A DNA stretch of 41,445 nt from Acidimicrobiales bacterium (GCA_029263215.1 JAJCXY010000048.1:1-41445); one strand, 5' to 3'. Counted from the stretch's first letter, positions 25,485 through 33,385 are shown. Notes: generated from the sequence alone by a model not told the origin. Numbers and translations: made by a program.

Positions 25485-26648
25485 ATGGACTTCGCCCCGA
25501 ATCCCGACCACGAGTTGATCATCGAGGCTGTCGAAGCGCTCTGTGCCCGATTCGATGATTCCTACTGGTCCGAACACGATCAGCGCCACGAGTTTCCGTG
25601 GGACTTCTACCGCGAGATGGCGGCGGGAGGGTGGGTCGGTATCGCCATTCCCGAGCAGTACGGCGGCGGTGGGGCCGGCATCGCCGAGGCCGCCCTGGTG
25701 CTGAATCGAGTGGCGGCCTCCGGCGCGGCGATGAACGGCTCGAGCGCCTTGCACCTCACCGTGTTCGGACTCAACCCGGTCGTGAAGTTTGCCAACGATC
25801 GGCTCAAGGAGACCTTCTTGCCGCGCGCCGCGGTGGGCGACCTCCACGTGGCGTTCGGCGTCACCGAACCCGACGCCGGCACCGACACGAGCCGGATCAC
25901 CACCCGCGCCACCGACGACGGGATGGGCGGTTGGATAGTCAACGGGCGCAAGATCTGGACCACCAAGGCCCTCGAGTCCGAGGTCTGTCTGTTGTTGGCC
26001 CGCACCGACGGCATTCCGGGTGAAGGGTTCGACGGGCTTTCCCTATTTCTTGTCGACCTCGATCCCGAGCACTGCGAGGTCGTTCCCATTCCCAAGCTCG
26101 GCCGCAATGCGGTCGCGTCCTGCGAGGTGGCCTACGACGACCTGCCGGTGGAGTCGTGGCGCCTGATCGGCGAACGCGGACGCGGCTTTCACCACATCCT
26201 CCACGGGCTCAACCCCGAAAGGATCCTGCTGGCGGCGATGGCCTGCGGCATCGGTGAAGCCGCCCTACGGCGAGCCACGGCCTACGCCAACGAGAGAGAG
26301 GTGTTCGGACGCCTCATCGGCTCCAACCAGGCGGTGTCACATCCGCTGGCCAAAGCCCACATGGATCTCCACGCCGCGATGAACATGATGCGCGAGGCCG
26401 CTTGGCGCTACGACAACGGACTCGATTGCGGCGAGCATGCCAACACCGCCAAGTACCTCGCGGCCGAGGCATCGTTCTCCGCCGCCGATCATGCCTTGCA
26501 GACCCTGGGAGGACTCGGTTATGCCACCGAATATCACGTCGAGCGTTACTGGCGAGAAGCACGCCTGCAACGCATCGCTCCTGTGAGCCAGGAGATGACG
26601 CTCAACTACATCGCCCAGAACGTGATGGGCCTACCGCGGAGCTACTGA
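25485..26648 (+). CDS. Acyl-CoA dehydrogenase
   Basis: The protein has 387 residues, the standard length for soluble acyl-CoA dehydrogenases. The FAD/substrate signature is FGVTEPDAGTDTSRI, then GRKIWTTKA. The C-terminal domain contains LGGLGYATEYHVERYWREAR, where one of the glutamates is the probable catalytic base. The protein ends in NVMGLPRSY, an end common in the family. It oxidises an acyl-CoA to enoyl-CoA with electrons going to ETF. Its last 19 coding bases are copied 0.9 kb downstream. Confidence 0.92.
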   Translation: MDFAPNPDHELIIEAVEALCARFDDSYWSEHDQRHEFPWDFYREMAAGGWVGIAIPEQYGGGGAGIAEAALVLNRVAASGAAMNGSSALHLTVFGLNPVVKFANDRLKETFLPRAAVGDLHVAFGVTEPDAGTDTSRITTRATDDGMGGWIVNGRKIWTTKALESEVCLLLARTDGIPGEGFDGLSLFLVDLDPEHCEVVPIPKLGRNAVASCEVAYDDLPVESWRLIGERGRGFHHILHGLNPERILLAAMACGIGEAALRRATAYANEREVFGRLIGSNQAVSHPLAKAHMDLHAAMNMMREAAWRYDNGLDCGEHANTAKYLAAEASFSAADHALQTLGGLGYATEYHVERYWREARLQRIAPVSQEMTLNYIAQNVMGLPRSY

Positions 26649-26760
26649 GCCGTCGTTTGGTCAAGCCCGCGAACGACAGCAAGTCCAAGTCGAACCACGC
26701 ATACGCGCCGATCTCGGGCGGTACCGAATGATGTCCAAGCTCGTGAATATCCAGTGGCAC
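26602..26760 (-). other. Possible gene remnant opposite the acyl-CoA dehydrogenase 3' end
   Basis: On the minus strand a GTG at 26760 opens a 52-codon frame beginning VPLDIHELGHHSVPPE and running on through FDLDLLSFAGL. It follows the NUDIX gene by 90 bases in the same direction and overlaps the end of the dehydrogenase. The peptide DLDLLS recurs in the repeated copy at 27547-27610 on the same strand. HELGH resembles an HExxH zinc motif, but in so short a frame this may be chance. I treat it as a remnant or non-coding. Confidence 0.2.
26626..26726. repeat. Imperfect repeat, copy A (left border of NUDIX segment)
   Basis: It holds four blocks. TGGGCCTACCGCGGAGCTA (26626-26644) is the end of the acyl-CoA dehydrogenase gene. 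CTGAGCCGTC follows (26645-26654). A 21-base block starting ACGACAGCAAG (26673-26693) comes next, then CTCGGGCGGTACCG (26713-26726). Blocks 1 and 3 recur at 27547-27610; blocks 2 and 4 recur at 28973-29032. Confidence 0.7.
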
Positions 26761-26849
26761 CGGTCTGGCGGACGCACTCGACCTCGCCGGTGATGTGGCG
26801 CGCCCAGGCGCGGTGCCTCAGAATGGCGGCGGGGAGTCTCGTCATGTCA

Positions 26850-27482
26850 TCAGAGCGGGTTGCGCTCCCAATGCTGTACGAGCTTCTCCATGAAACGAGG
26901 CAGGTTGGGATCCAAGCGCGTGACCCCACCTCGGCGCACCTGTTCGATCGGCCACCAACGTATGTCGGTGAACTCTCTCGGGTCGGGTTGCAGCTCTTCA
27001 TTCTCGGAGCCTTCGAATGCGTACCAAAGGCCGACGTCGGTGTGTCCGGCCGATATTCCAGCGGTGACGGCTCGAGTGACGAGCAGGGGTATGTCCTCAA
27101 GACCGGGCAGAAACGGTGATGAGACGACCAGCTCCTCGTGCAGCTCGCGTTTGGCAGCCTCGGCCGGGTCCTCGTCAACGTCGACGTGGCCACCGGTGGC
27201 AAGCCATTCACCGGCGTCGCGATGATCGACCAGAAGCACCGATCGGCGTTGTGGGTCAACGAGAACGCAGTAGGCCACGAGGTGCTCGGGAGGTGTCGCC
27301 GGTTTCGCCGTTCGATAGATCGGCCTTCCTGAAGCGATCCAGGCCAGGGTGGCGCCTCGATGCTCGGCCTCAATGTCGTCGAGTGGAATGAGCTTGGCGA
27401 CTAGATCGTGAAGTGCGGCTGGCATCTGCCCATGATGATCGAAGACAAATCGCCCGACTGCGATGGCGAGGCTGCGCAGCAT
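26850..27482 (-). CDS. NUDIX hydrolase
   Basis: The NUDIX box is complete: GHVDVDEDPAEAAKRELHEE followed by L, matching Gx5Ex7REUxEExGU except at the last positions. The enzyme should hydrolyse a nucleoside diphosphate linked to another group, using divalent metal bound by the box glutamates. The ATG at 27482 gives 210 residues and has AGAGG close upstream; a TTG at 27542 would add 20 residues and lies only 5 bases inside repeat copy B. The NUDIX domain is preceded by an alpha-helical region of about 60 residues (before HLVAYCVLVDP). The gene is inserted between two copies of the neighbouring dehydrogenase's 3' end, a sign of acquisition. Confidence 0.85.
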   Translation of the reverse strand: MLRSLAIAVGRFVFDHHGQMPAALHDLVAKLIPLDDIEAEHRGATLAWIASGRPIYRTAKPATPPEHLVAYCVLVDPQRRSVLLVDHRDAGEWLATGGHVDVDEDPAEAAKRELHEELVVSSPFLPGLEDIPLLVTRAVTAGISAGHTDVGLWYAFEGSENEELQPDPREFTDIRWWPIEQVRRGGVTRLDPNLPRFMEKLVQHWERNPL

Positions 27483-27546
27483 GCGCCTCTCGATGAGCCG
27501 AGCGCGGATCGATCGATTGAGCCGCGGAATAGCCAGTTTCAAATGT

Positions 27547-27610
27547 TGGGCCTACCGCGGAGCTATCAACCGGATCCCCAGACCCTCGTACGACAGCAAG
27601 TCCAAGTCGA
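27547..27610. repeat. Imperfect repeat, copy B (right border of NUDIX segment)
   Basis: Block 1, TGGGCCTACCGCGGAGCTA (27547-27565), is identical to the end of the acyl-CoA dehydrogenase gene at 26626-26644. The 21-base block at 27590-27610 is identical to 26673-26693. The spacer between them is 24 bases here and 28 in copy A and has diverged. Read on the minus strand the copy ends an open frame with WVDLDLLSYEGLGIRLIAPR and a stop. Confidence 0.75.
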
Positions 27611-27716
27611 CCCACGGATCGCGATTGTTTGGCACGCTCGGTCCTGAAGCACCGGAAGCCGGCAGCCGACTCTCTTTCCGGCTGAGCCCGGTCCGACGTC
27701 TCGTCTCCGGGGGTCG

Positions 27717-28931
27717 CTACGGGATCTCGAAGTTCTCGTGTCCGCCTCCTGCCACCCAGTCGCCGCGGCGGGTGCCGTCGGGTTCTGTTTCCAGCGTGGA
27801 GAAGACCCAGCTGACTGTGCCAGGGGCCAAGGCAGAGACATCGATCAACATGTCGAGGCTGTCCGGAGCGGTGAACTCGCCGCAGATCTCGCCTTCAACG
27901 AGGGGGGCTTCTGTCCCATTGACTCGTCTGACGCAACTGAGTGGTTCTCCTGGTCCGCCACTGAGGAGATGCTCGATCCGTTGGCCGTTGGTGCTCTCGA
28001 TGACCAGACTGTACGTAATTGGGAACTCCGGGTCCGACGGGACAGGCCCCATGAAGGTCTGGGTCGTTTCCCATGTGTAGATCGAATCCGCGAAGTTGTT
28101 CATCGAGGTCTCACTGAACCCCAGGTCGTAGTGCGCCCGACAGGTGGTGGCGTCCTCCTCGGGGTGGATGTGGCACGGCCCATAGTCCTCAGGCGGGAAG
28201 AAGGCCGCAGGTGCCGTTGTCGCTATGGCCGCGGTTGTGCTGGGGGCCTCAGTCGTCGAGGGCGCCTCGACATCCTCGCTCGGCTCGTCAACGGCAGCCT
28301 CGGTGCTCGGTTCGTCAGCTGGAACGTCCACCAACGCCGACACGTTCGGCGAGTCGTCATCAGACCCACCCAACAGGACAAACAAGCCCACACCGAGCGC
28401 GGCGCCGACGACAGGAACGGCAAACCAGACCCAGTTGAATCGAGCGGGCGCCGGACTGGTCTCCTCGGTGGGCTCCGGTGCGGCTCCGGTGAGTGGCAGG
28501 GGAGCAAGCTCACCCACGACACTGTTGTTGATCCGCTCCTCTCCAGCTTCATAGGCCCGGCGAAACAGCTCCCTCATCTCAGCGCTCAGCCGCGGCCAGA
28601 GTGGGCGATTGCCCCCCAAGGCATGCGCGAACGTTGCAAGGCCCCCATCTTCGTAGTGCGTGTCGAGTGAATCCCATGCATCGAACGCCGGGCCGAATTC
28701 CTTCCAAAACTCGTCTGAGTGCTCGTCGGCCAAGATCTGCTCAAGCACTGGGTAGCTGAAGTTCTCCTCGTACCAGACATCCAGCTCTTTCGCGCTCCAT
28801 CGAGGCGGCGTAGCCTCCGTGCTCGTCGGTGGTTCCTTCGCCGTCGGTTCTTTCGCCGGCGACTCCGCTGCCGACTCGCTCGATTCGGGGAACTCGTCGT
28901 CGTCGAGGCCAGGGAGATCGTCCAGTGGCAT
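27717..28931 (-). CDS. Single-pass membrane protein of unknown function
   Basis: The protein has 404 residues. The cytoplasmic half begins with an acidic, Pro/Glu-rich stretch and contains a helical region (about 45-135) with several Trp and Tyr residues. One membrane helix lies at about 166-188. After an acidic Thr/Ser/Ala-rich linker (about 190-245) comes an exported domain of about 150 residues with four cysteines, in YGPCHIHPEEDATTC, LSCVRR and GEICGEF. The ATG at 28931 is preceded by AGAGG at good distance, better than the ATG 27 bases upstream. I do not recognise the family. It lies alone in the accessory zone, and base composition looks slightly less GC-rich than in neighbours. Confidence 0.65.
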   Translation of the reverse strand: MPLDDLPGLDDDEFPESSESAAESPAKEPTAKEPPTSTEATPPRWSAKELDVWYEENFSYPVLEQILADEHSDEFWKEFGPAFDAWDSLDTHYEDGGLATFAHALGGNRPLWPRLSAEMRELFRRAYEAGEERINNSVVGELAPLPLTGAAPEPTEETSPAPARFNWVWFAVPVVGAALGVGLFVLLGGSDDDSPNVSALVDVPADEPSTEAAVDEPSEDVEAPSTTEAPSTTAAIATTAPAAFFPPEDYGPCHIHPEEDATTCRAHYDLGFSETSMNNFADSIYTWETTQTFMGPVPSDPEFPITYSLVIESTNGQRIEHLLSGGPGEPLSCVRRVNGTEAPLVEGEICGEFTAPDSLDMLIDVSALAPGTVSWVFSTLETEPDGTRRGDWVAGGGHENFEIP

Positions 28932-28972
28932 CCTGTTCCTCTTCTCCCGCCCGATCACCCCAACGAAGCCCG

Positions 28973-29032
28973 CTGAGCCGTCTCACCGACCCTAAACTCT
29001 GCCCACCCAAGGCGCGAACTCGGGCGGTACCG
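28973..29032. repeat. Partial repeat, copy C
   Basis: CTGAGCCGTC (28973-28982) and CTCGGGCGGTACCG (29019-29032, preceded by GCGCGAA) match blocks 2 and 4 of copy A in the same order and orientation, at shorter spacing. Blocks 1 and 3 are absent. The match is weaker than that between copies A and B. Confidence 0.4.
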
Positions 29033-29229
29033 GTTGGCGGCGTTGGTGGCCGTAGTCGCGGTAGTTAGTGGCTTCAGCGGCGGCTCGGGGAGCGATGACG
29101 CGAACCCTGTGGCGGTGTGTTCCGTGGCGAGCTCACGATCCCAGGGCGGTGCCGTCTTGAGGATGGAGGACGGCGTGGTTGTGATCCCACTGGCCGTTCG
29201 GAAGCAATCTGGTGTCTTCTTCGTCGGTA
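29033..29229. other. Stretch without a convincing gene
   Basis: Together with its flanks, the region from 28932 to 29439 is about 500 bases in which I see no clear conserved gene. Open frames exist on both strands but have composition typical of chance frames in GC-rich DNA. It may contain decayed genes of the accessory zone. Confidence 0.4.
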
Positions 29230-29421
29230 TCACGGCTCGGCTTGGATCTGGTAGACGTTGCAGAACCTCAGCCAGTTGAGGTAGGTGGTGGAGCTGGCGA
29301 AGCAGAGCGGGGACTCGGGCTGGAAGATAAGTCGCCCACCGAGTGCAGGGACCGGACCGACGCTCCGATGGCCCTTCTTGCATCTGGATCCGTGCGCTTT
29401 CGCTAGCGGTCCGCCGCACAT
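29230..29421 (-). CDS. Small hypothetical protein, possibly a gene remnant
   Basis: A 63-codon frame starts with ATG at 29421. The N-terminus (MCGGPLAKAHGSRCKKGH) has two Cys and two His spaced like a small zinc-binding motif. The C-terminus (TTYLNWLRFCNVYQIQAEP) looks protein-like, with balanced hydrophobic and polar residues. There is no recognised family and no strong ribosome site. It could be the 3' end of a broken gene. Confidence 0.3.
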   Translation of the reverse strand: MCGGPLAKAHGSRCKKGHRSVGPVPALGGRLIFQPESPLCFASSTTYLNWLRFCNVYQIQAEP

Positions 29422-29439
29422 CTTTCCAAGCGCGCGGAG

Positions 29440-29742
29440 TCAGATCGTTACGATCTCGACTGCGACTCTCAGCTTGTGCTGGGTGGGCCATCCGCCGTCG
29501 GTCGTGACGAGTTGATCAGCCTCGGCCACCATTGACGCTGCTATTACGAGAGCACCTGGAAGCCGGAGGGAACGGTGGCGGGATCTGAGTCGGGCTGCTT
29601 CGATCGCAATCTCCGCGTTGAGATCGACGATCTCGATCGGGAGTCGCGCGAAGCCATCTCTCGCAGCCCGAACGGCCTGCTCACGTCTTTCTGCAGGGCC
29701 GACGAGACATTCCGCCAGCGCGGACGCCGGCATCGAGATGGG
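29440..29742 (-). pseudogene. Decayed VapC-type PIN toxin
   Basis: The frame continues directly, in the same phase, after the antitoxin stop at 29743. It encodes the C-terminal two thirds of a PIN domain: PASALAECLVGPAERR (with the second acidic residue), then IEIVDLNAEIAIEAARLRSR, RLPGALVIAASMV and TTDGGWP (fourth acidic residue). The first strand with the invariant LDTS-type aspartate is missing altogether, and the third acidic position, normally LPDA, is Gly. The toxin ribonuclease should therefore be inactive. Family assignment rests on the conserved order of these segments next to an AbrB-type antitoxin. Confidence 0.7.
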
Positions 29743-29988
29743 TCAGTCCCATTCGGCTCGTAGATCGTCGAGTTCGCCTTGCTCATAGACACCGGTGAGG
29801 GCGCCCGCGAGCTCCGCCACGACGTCGGGTTCACGCTCCAAGATGACCTGTCCCGCGCCGTCGGACCGGGCTGTGACGCGGTCACCTACTCCGAGCCCTG
29901 CGTTACGCATGGCTTCAACAGGAATCGTGATCTGATTCTTGGAGCAGATCTTGGAGGATCCGAGACGCCGTTTCTTTACTTCGGCCAT
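29743..29988 (-). CDS. AbrB/SpoVT-type antitoxin (VapB-like)
   Basis: The protein has 81 residues. The N-terminal swapped-hairpin AbrB domain is clear: SSKICSKNQITIPVEAMRNAGLGVGDRV. The C-terminal tail (VYEQGELDDLRAEWD) is the type that wraps a PIN toxin. In intact modules it neutralises the toxin and represses the operon. Here the downstream toxin has lost its N-terminus, so the antitoxin is orphaned. It lies at the edge of the accessory zone, close to an acyl-CoA dehydrogenase of the same strand. Confidence 0.85.
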   Translation of the reverse strand: MAEVKKRRLGSSKICSKNQITIPVEAMRNAGLGVGDRVTARSDGAGQVILEREPDVVAELAGALTGVYEQGELDDLRAEWD

Positions 29989-30032
29989 GAATGTTGGGGC
30001 AATGGCATCAAGTCACGATGACAAGGTCGAAC

Positions 30033-31145
30033 TCAGGCCCGTGGCTCACGGGGAAGGCCGAGCACACGCTCGCCCAAGATGTTGCGCATGATGTCGGATG
30101 TGCCGCCCATGATCGTGTAGCCGGGTGCGTAGTTGATGGCACGGGCGAGATCGGCGTCGGCGGTCGCCTCGGGGCCGAGGATGCGCGCCGCGAAGTCGGC
30201 CACCCTCTGTTCGTGCTCGGTGCAAAAGCACTTGGTGGCCGCGCTGAACCCCGCGGGAGCCTGCCTGAGTGCTTCGCGGTATACGAGGATCCGGCCGATC
30301 CGGTAGCCGATCTCGAGGCCTGCGATCTCCTGGCGAACGAGGGGGTCGTCGCGATCGGCGGCGGCCAGCGCCCGGTCGTAGAGCGTCTTGTTCGATACGA
30401 GCCGGTCGATTCCACCCCGCTCGTGCTCGAGCTGGGCCATAGTCTGCTTGAAGGCCGCGCCCTCGACCCCGACGAGGTTTGCAACCGGCACCCTTGCGTC
30501 GGTGAAAAACACCTCACAGAAGTGCTGGTTGGTGGTCATGTCCTTTATGGGGCGTACCTCTATACCTGGGGTGTCCATCGCCACGATCAGCTCGCTCACG
30601 CCGCGATGTGGTGGCCCATCGCTCGAGGTGCGACAAATCACGTAGCAGTAGTCGGCCACCGAGGCGAAGCTGGTCCAGATCTTCTGGCCGTTGACGATGA
30701 AATCGTTGCCGTCGCGGACCGCGGATGTCTTGAGGGCAGCAAGATCGGAACCCGCGTCGGGTTCGCTCATCCCTATGCACCAGGTGGTGTCGCCCGACAG
30801 GATCCCGGGGAGAAACTCGGCTTGCTGGTCGGCGGTGCCAAAGCGGATCAGGGAGGGACCCATCTGGCGGTCGGCGAACCAACTCGACGCGATGGGAGCT
30901 CCCACCGAAATCATCTCCTCGCCCATGATGATGCGTTCGATGTTTGGGCGCCCTCCCCCACCGTGCTCGGTGGGCCACGTCATCCCGATCCAGCCCTCAC
31001 GAGCCATCACCTTCGAGAACTCCTTGGAGAAGCCGTTGATCCACGAATCGGTGTGTGAACCGTATTCGGCCACTCCCTCCGCGGCGACGGCCCTCGCCCG
31101 GTCGCGGAGCGCTTCGAGTTCGGTGGAGAGTTTGAAGTCCAGCAT
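30033..31145 (-). CDS. Acyl-CoA dehydrogenase
   Basis: The protein has 370 residues. Motifs are WPTEHGGGGRPNIER, CIGMSEPDAGSDLAALKT and GQKIWTSFASVADYC. The C-terminal part contains YTIMGGTSDIMRNILGERVLGLP. A strong GGAGG ribosome site precedes the ATG at 31145. The C-terminal pattern (GGTSDIMRNIL) fits the FadE-like dehydrogenases common in Actinobacteria, some of which act on steroid or branched acyl-CoA side chains; this is not decisive. It differs strongly from the dehydrogenase at 25485-26648. Confidence 0.9.
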   Translation of the reverse strand: MLDFKLSTELEALRDRARAVAAEGVAEYGSHTDSWINGFSKEFSKVMAREGWIGMTWPTEHGGGGRPNIERIIMGEEMISVGAPIASSWFADRQMGPSLIRFGTADQQAEFLPGILSGDTTWCIGMSEPDAGSDLAALKTSAVRDGNDFIVNGQKIWTSFASVADYCYVICRTSSDGPPHRGVSELIVAMDTPGIEVRPIKDMTTNQHFCEVFFTDARVPVANLVGVEGAAFKQTMAQLEHERGGIDRLVSNKTLYDRALAAADRDDPLVRQEIAGLEIGYRIGRILVYREALRQAPAGFSAATKCFCTEHEQRVADFAARILGPEATADADLARAINYAPGYTIMGGTSDIMRNILGERVLGLPREPRA

Positions 31146-31180
31146 CAGGTCGACCTCCGGTGGCCGACTGTAACGATCAT

Positions 31181-31675
31181 TTATCCGAAGTCACCAGCCG
31201 CGATCCTCAGCTCCCTGATCGCCTGGTCGACTCGGCGGCGCGCCGACGCGCCCATTCCTGCGACACCGAACTCGATCTCGCCGAGCGCGGCCGCAGCCTC
31301 CGCCGCCCTCCGCCTTCCTTCACCGGTGATAACCGCGAGGGTGGTACGCCCGTCGGTCGGGTGAGGGGTACGGGTCACGAGTCCGTCGCGCTCCAAGCGA
31401 TCGACGGTGTTGGTGACGCTGGCCGGATGCACCTGGAGCCTCGCTCCGATCTTGCCCAGAGGCAGGCTGCCTTCCCGGCTGAACTCGAGCAGGGCGAGAA
31501 CCTCGAACCGGCTGAAGTTAAGACCCAGAGGAGCGAGGGCCGCGTCGATGCGCCCCACCAGGATCTGATGGGCCCGGGTGATGGAGGTGGCCGCGGTCAT
31601 GGCGTCGACCGCGGGCCAGTTCTCGGCCCGCCAATTGGTGGCCGCTTCGGCTATGGGGTCGAATTCGAGTCCCAT
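31181..31675 (-). CDS. MarR-family transcriptional regulator
   Basis: The protein has 164 residues. The winged helix-turn-helix is seen in LPLGKIGARLQVHPASVTNTVDRLERDGLVTRTPHPTD as one continuous region, with the recognition helix around HPASVTNTVDRLE and the wing around DGRTTLAVIT. It is a dimeric repressor type that often responds to a phenolic or CoA-ester ligand. It is divergent from the acyl-CoA mutase operon and a 20-bp palindrome lies between them, which makes it the likely regulator of both. It is also followed on the same strand, after 35 bases, by the acyl-CoA dehydrogenase gene, which may be co-transcribed with it. Confidence 0.92.
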   Translation of the reverse strand: MGLEFDPIAEAATNWRAENWPAVDAMTAATSITRAHQILVGRIDAALAPLGLNFSRFEVLALLEFSREGSLPLGKIGARLQVHPASVTNTVDRLERDGLVTRTPHPTDGRTTLAVITGEGRRRAAEAAAALGEIEFGVAGMGASARRRVDQAIRELRIAAGDFG

Positions 31676-31694
31676 CGCGACTACTCTACATTAG

Positions 31695-31714
31695 ATACTT
31701 AGACGTCAAAGTAT
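31695..31714. promoter_or_regulatory. Candidate MarR operator palindrome
   Basis: ATACTTAGACGTCAAAGTAT is a perfect 20-base dyad except for one mismatched pair (A/A at positions 7 and 14). It is centred on GACGTC and sits 19 bases upstream of the MarR start and 42 bases upstream of the mutase start. Length and symmetry suit a MarR dimer. Confidence 0.7.
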
Positions 31715-31756
31715 TTCCCGGTCAGCCCCCGTTCATTCGCAGAGATGGAGCAAGCC

Positions 31757-33385
31757 ATGACCTCATCCCACGACGACTGGCAGGCGGCCTTCGACGCAAG
31801 TCCCCAGCGAGATGCTCCGTTCGAGACGATGTCGGGCGTTGAAGTCGAAGCGGTCTACGGCGACGCTCCCTATCCCGGTCAATATCCCTACACCCGCGGC
31901 CTGTTCCCGGCGGGCTACCGCTCTCGCCTCTGGACGATGCGAATGTTCGCCGGGTTCGGCACCGCCGAAGACACCAACGCCCGCTTCAAGGAGCTCCTGC
32001 GCCACGGCGGCACCGGGCTGTCCACCGCCTTCGACATGCCCACCTTGATGGGCCGCGACTCCGACAGCTCGTGGTCGCTCGGCGAGGTCGGGCGCGCCGG
32101 CGTAGCCATCGACACCCTCTCCGACATGGAAGATCTCTTCGCCGACATCGAACTCGACAAGGTGTCCACCTCCATGACGATCAACGGCCCGGCCGCCTCG
32201 ATGTTGGCGATGTACGTGGCGGTCGGCGAGAAGAACGGCGTGGCCCGGGGCCATCTCGCCGGCACGATCCAGAACGACATCCTGAAGGAATACCAGGCCC
32301 AAAAGGAGTACATCTACCCTCCCCGGCCCTCGATGCGCATCGTCACCGACATGGTGAAGTTCACCACCGCGGAGATGCCGAGGTGGCACCCCATCTCCAT
32401 CTCCGGCTACCACATCCGCGAGGCCGGCTCCACCGCAGCCCAGGAGCTGGCGTTCACCCTCGCCAACGGATTCGCCTACGTGGAGGCGGCGCTGGCCGAG
32501 GGGCAAGACATCGACGAATTCGGTCGCCGCCTCAGCTTCTTCTTCAACTCCCACATCGACTTCTTCGAAGAGATCGGCAAGTTCCGCGCCGCCCGGCGCA
32601 TCTGGGCCCGCTGGATGAAGGAGCGCTACGGAGCCACCGACGAGCGGGCGATGATGTGCCGCTTCCACACCCAGACCGCCGGGGTTTCCCTCACCGCCCA
32701 GCAACCCGAGATCAATATCGCCCGAGTGGCCCTCCAGGCCCTGGCCGGCGCCCTCGGCGGAACCCAGAGTCTCCACACCGACAGCTACGACGAGGCACTC
32801 GCGCTGCCCAGCGAGAAAGCAGCGCGCATCGCCCTGCGCACCCAGCAGGTAGTGGCCCACGAGACCGGCGTCGCCAATGTGGCCGACCCCCTCGGGGGAG
32901 CTCCCTACGTCGAGTGGATGACCGACGAGATGGAACGCCAGGCCGAAGCGGTGTTCGCCCACCTCGACGAGTTGGGCAACGGCTCGATCCTCGAAGGGTG
33001 CTACACCGGAATCGAGAACGGCTACTTCGTCGGTGAGATCGCCGATTCGGCCTACCGCTTCGAGCGAGAGGTCAACGCCGATCGACGCATCATCGTCGGC
33101 GTCAACGCGTTCACCGAAGGCACCGAGGACGACGACCCCAACCTGCTGCGCATCGACGCCGAGACCGAGGCGTACCAGCTCAAGCGGCTCGAAACAGTGA
33201 AGCACGACCGTGACTCGGCGGCGGTGGCAAACGCACTCGATCAGATCACCACCGATGCTCAGGATCCCACCATCAACCTCATGCCGTCGATCATCGACGC
33301 AGTGAGGGTGTATGCCACCGAGGAAGAGGTCGCCATGGCGATGGAGAAGGTGTTCGGCACTTACGTGGAACAGGCGATCGTCTGA
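31757..33385 (+). CDS. B12-dependent acyl-CoA mutase large subunit (methylmalonyl/isobutyryl-CoA mutase type)
   Basis: The protein has 542 residues and covers the substrate-binding TIM barrel only; the B12 domain is encoded separately downstream. Motifs are YPYTRGLFPAGYRSRLWTMR, FDMPTLMGRDSDSS, SGYHIREAG (with the active-site His) and FHTQTAGVSLTAQQP. The ATG at 31757 is preceded by GGAG at 6 bases; an in-frame ATG 12 bases earlier is less well placed. At the residue that is Tyr in methylmalonyl-CoA mutase (RQYAGF) this protein has Phe64 (RMFAGF). That change is known from isobutyryl-CoA mutases, while 2-hydroxyisobutyryl-CoA mutase has Ile. The substrate is therefore open. Confidence 0.9.
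   Translation: MTSSHDDWQAAFDASPQRDAPFETMSGVEVEAVYGDAPYPGQYPYTRGLFPAGYRSRLWTMRMFAGFGTAEDTNARFKELLRHGGTGLSTAFDMPTLMGRDSDSSWSLGEVGRAGVAIDTLSDMEDLFADIELDKVSTSMTINGPAASMLAMYVAVGEKNGVARGHLAGTIQNDILKEYQAQKEYIYPPRPSMRIVTDMVKFTTAEMPRWHPISISGYHIREAGSTAAQELAFTLANGFAYVEAALAEGQDIDEFGRRLSFFFNSHIDFFEEIGKFRAARRIWARWMKERYGATDERAMMCRFHTQTAGVSLTAQQPEINIARVALQALAGALGGTQSLHTDSYDEALALPSEKAARIALRTQQVVAHETGVANVADPLGGAPYVEWMTDEMERQAEAVFAHLDELGNGSILEGCYTGIENGYFVGEIADSAYRFEREVNADRRIIVGVNAFTEGTEDDDPNLLRIDAETEAYQLKRLETVKHDRDSAAVANALDQITTDAQDPTINLMPSIIDAVRVYATEEEVAMAMEKVFGTYVEQAIV

Noticed and set aside
26700..26760. HELGH as an ImmA/IrrE-type metallopeptidase
   Set aside because: The motif sits in a frame of only 52 codons that overlaps another gene; no fold around it can be recognised.
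28955..29491. 178-codon minus-strand frame
   Set aside because: Composition is Arg/Pro/Thr-rich and erratic with no conserved segment; it also overlaps other candidate frames and repeat copy C.
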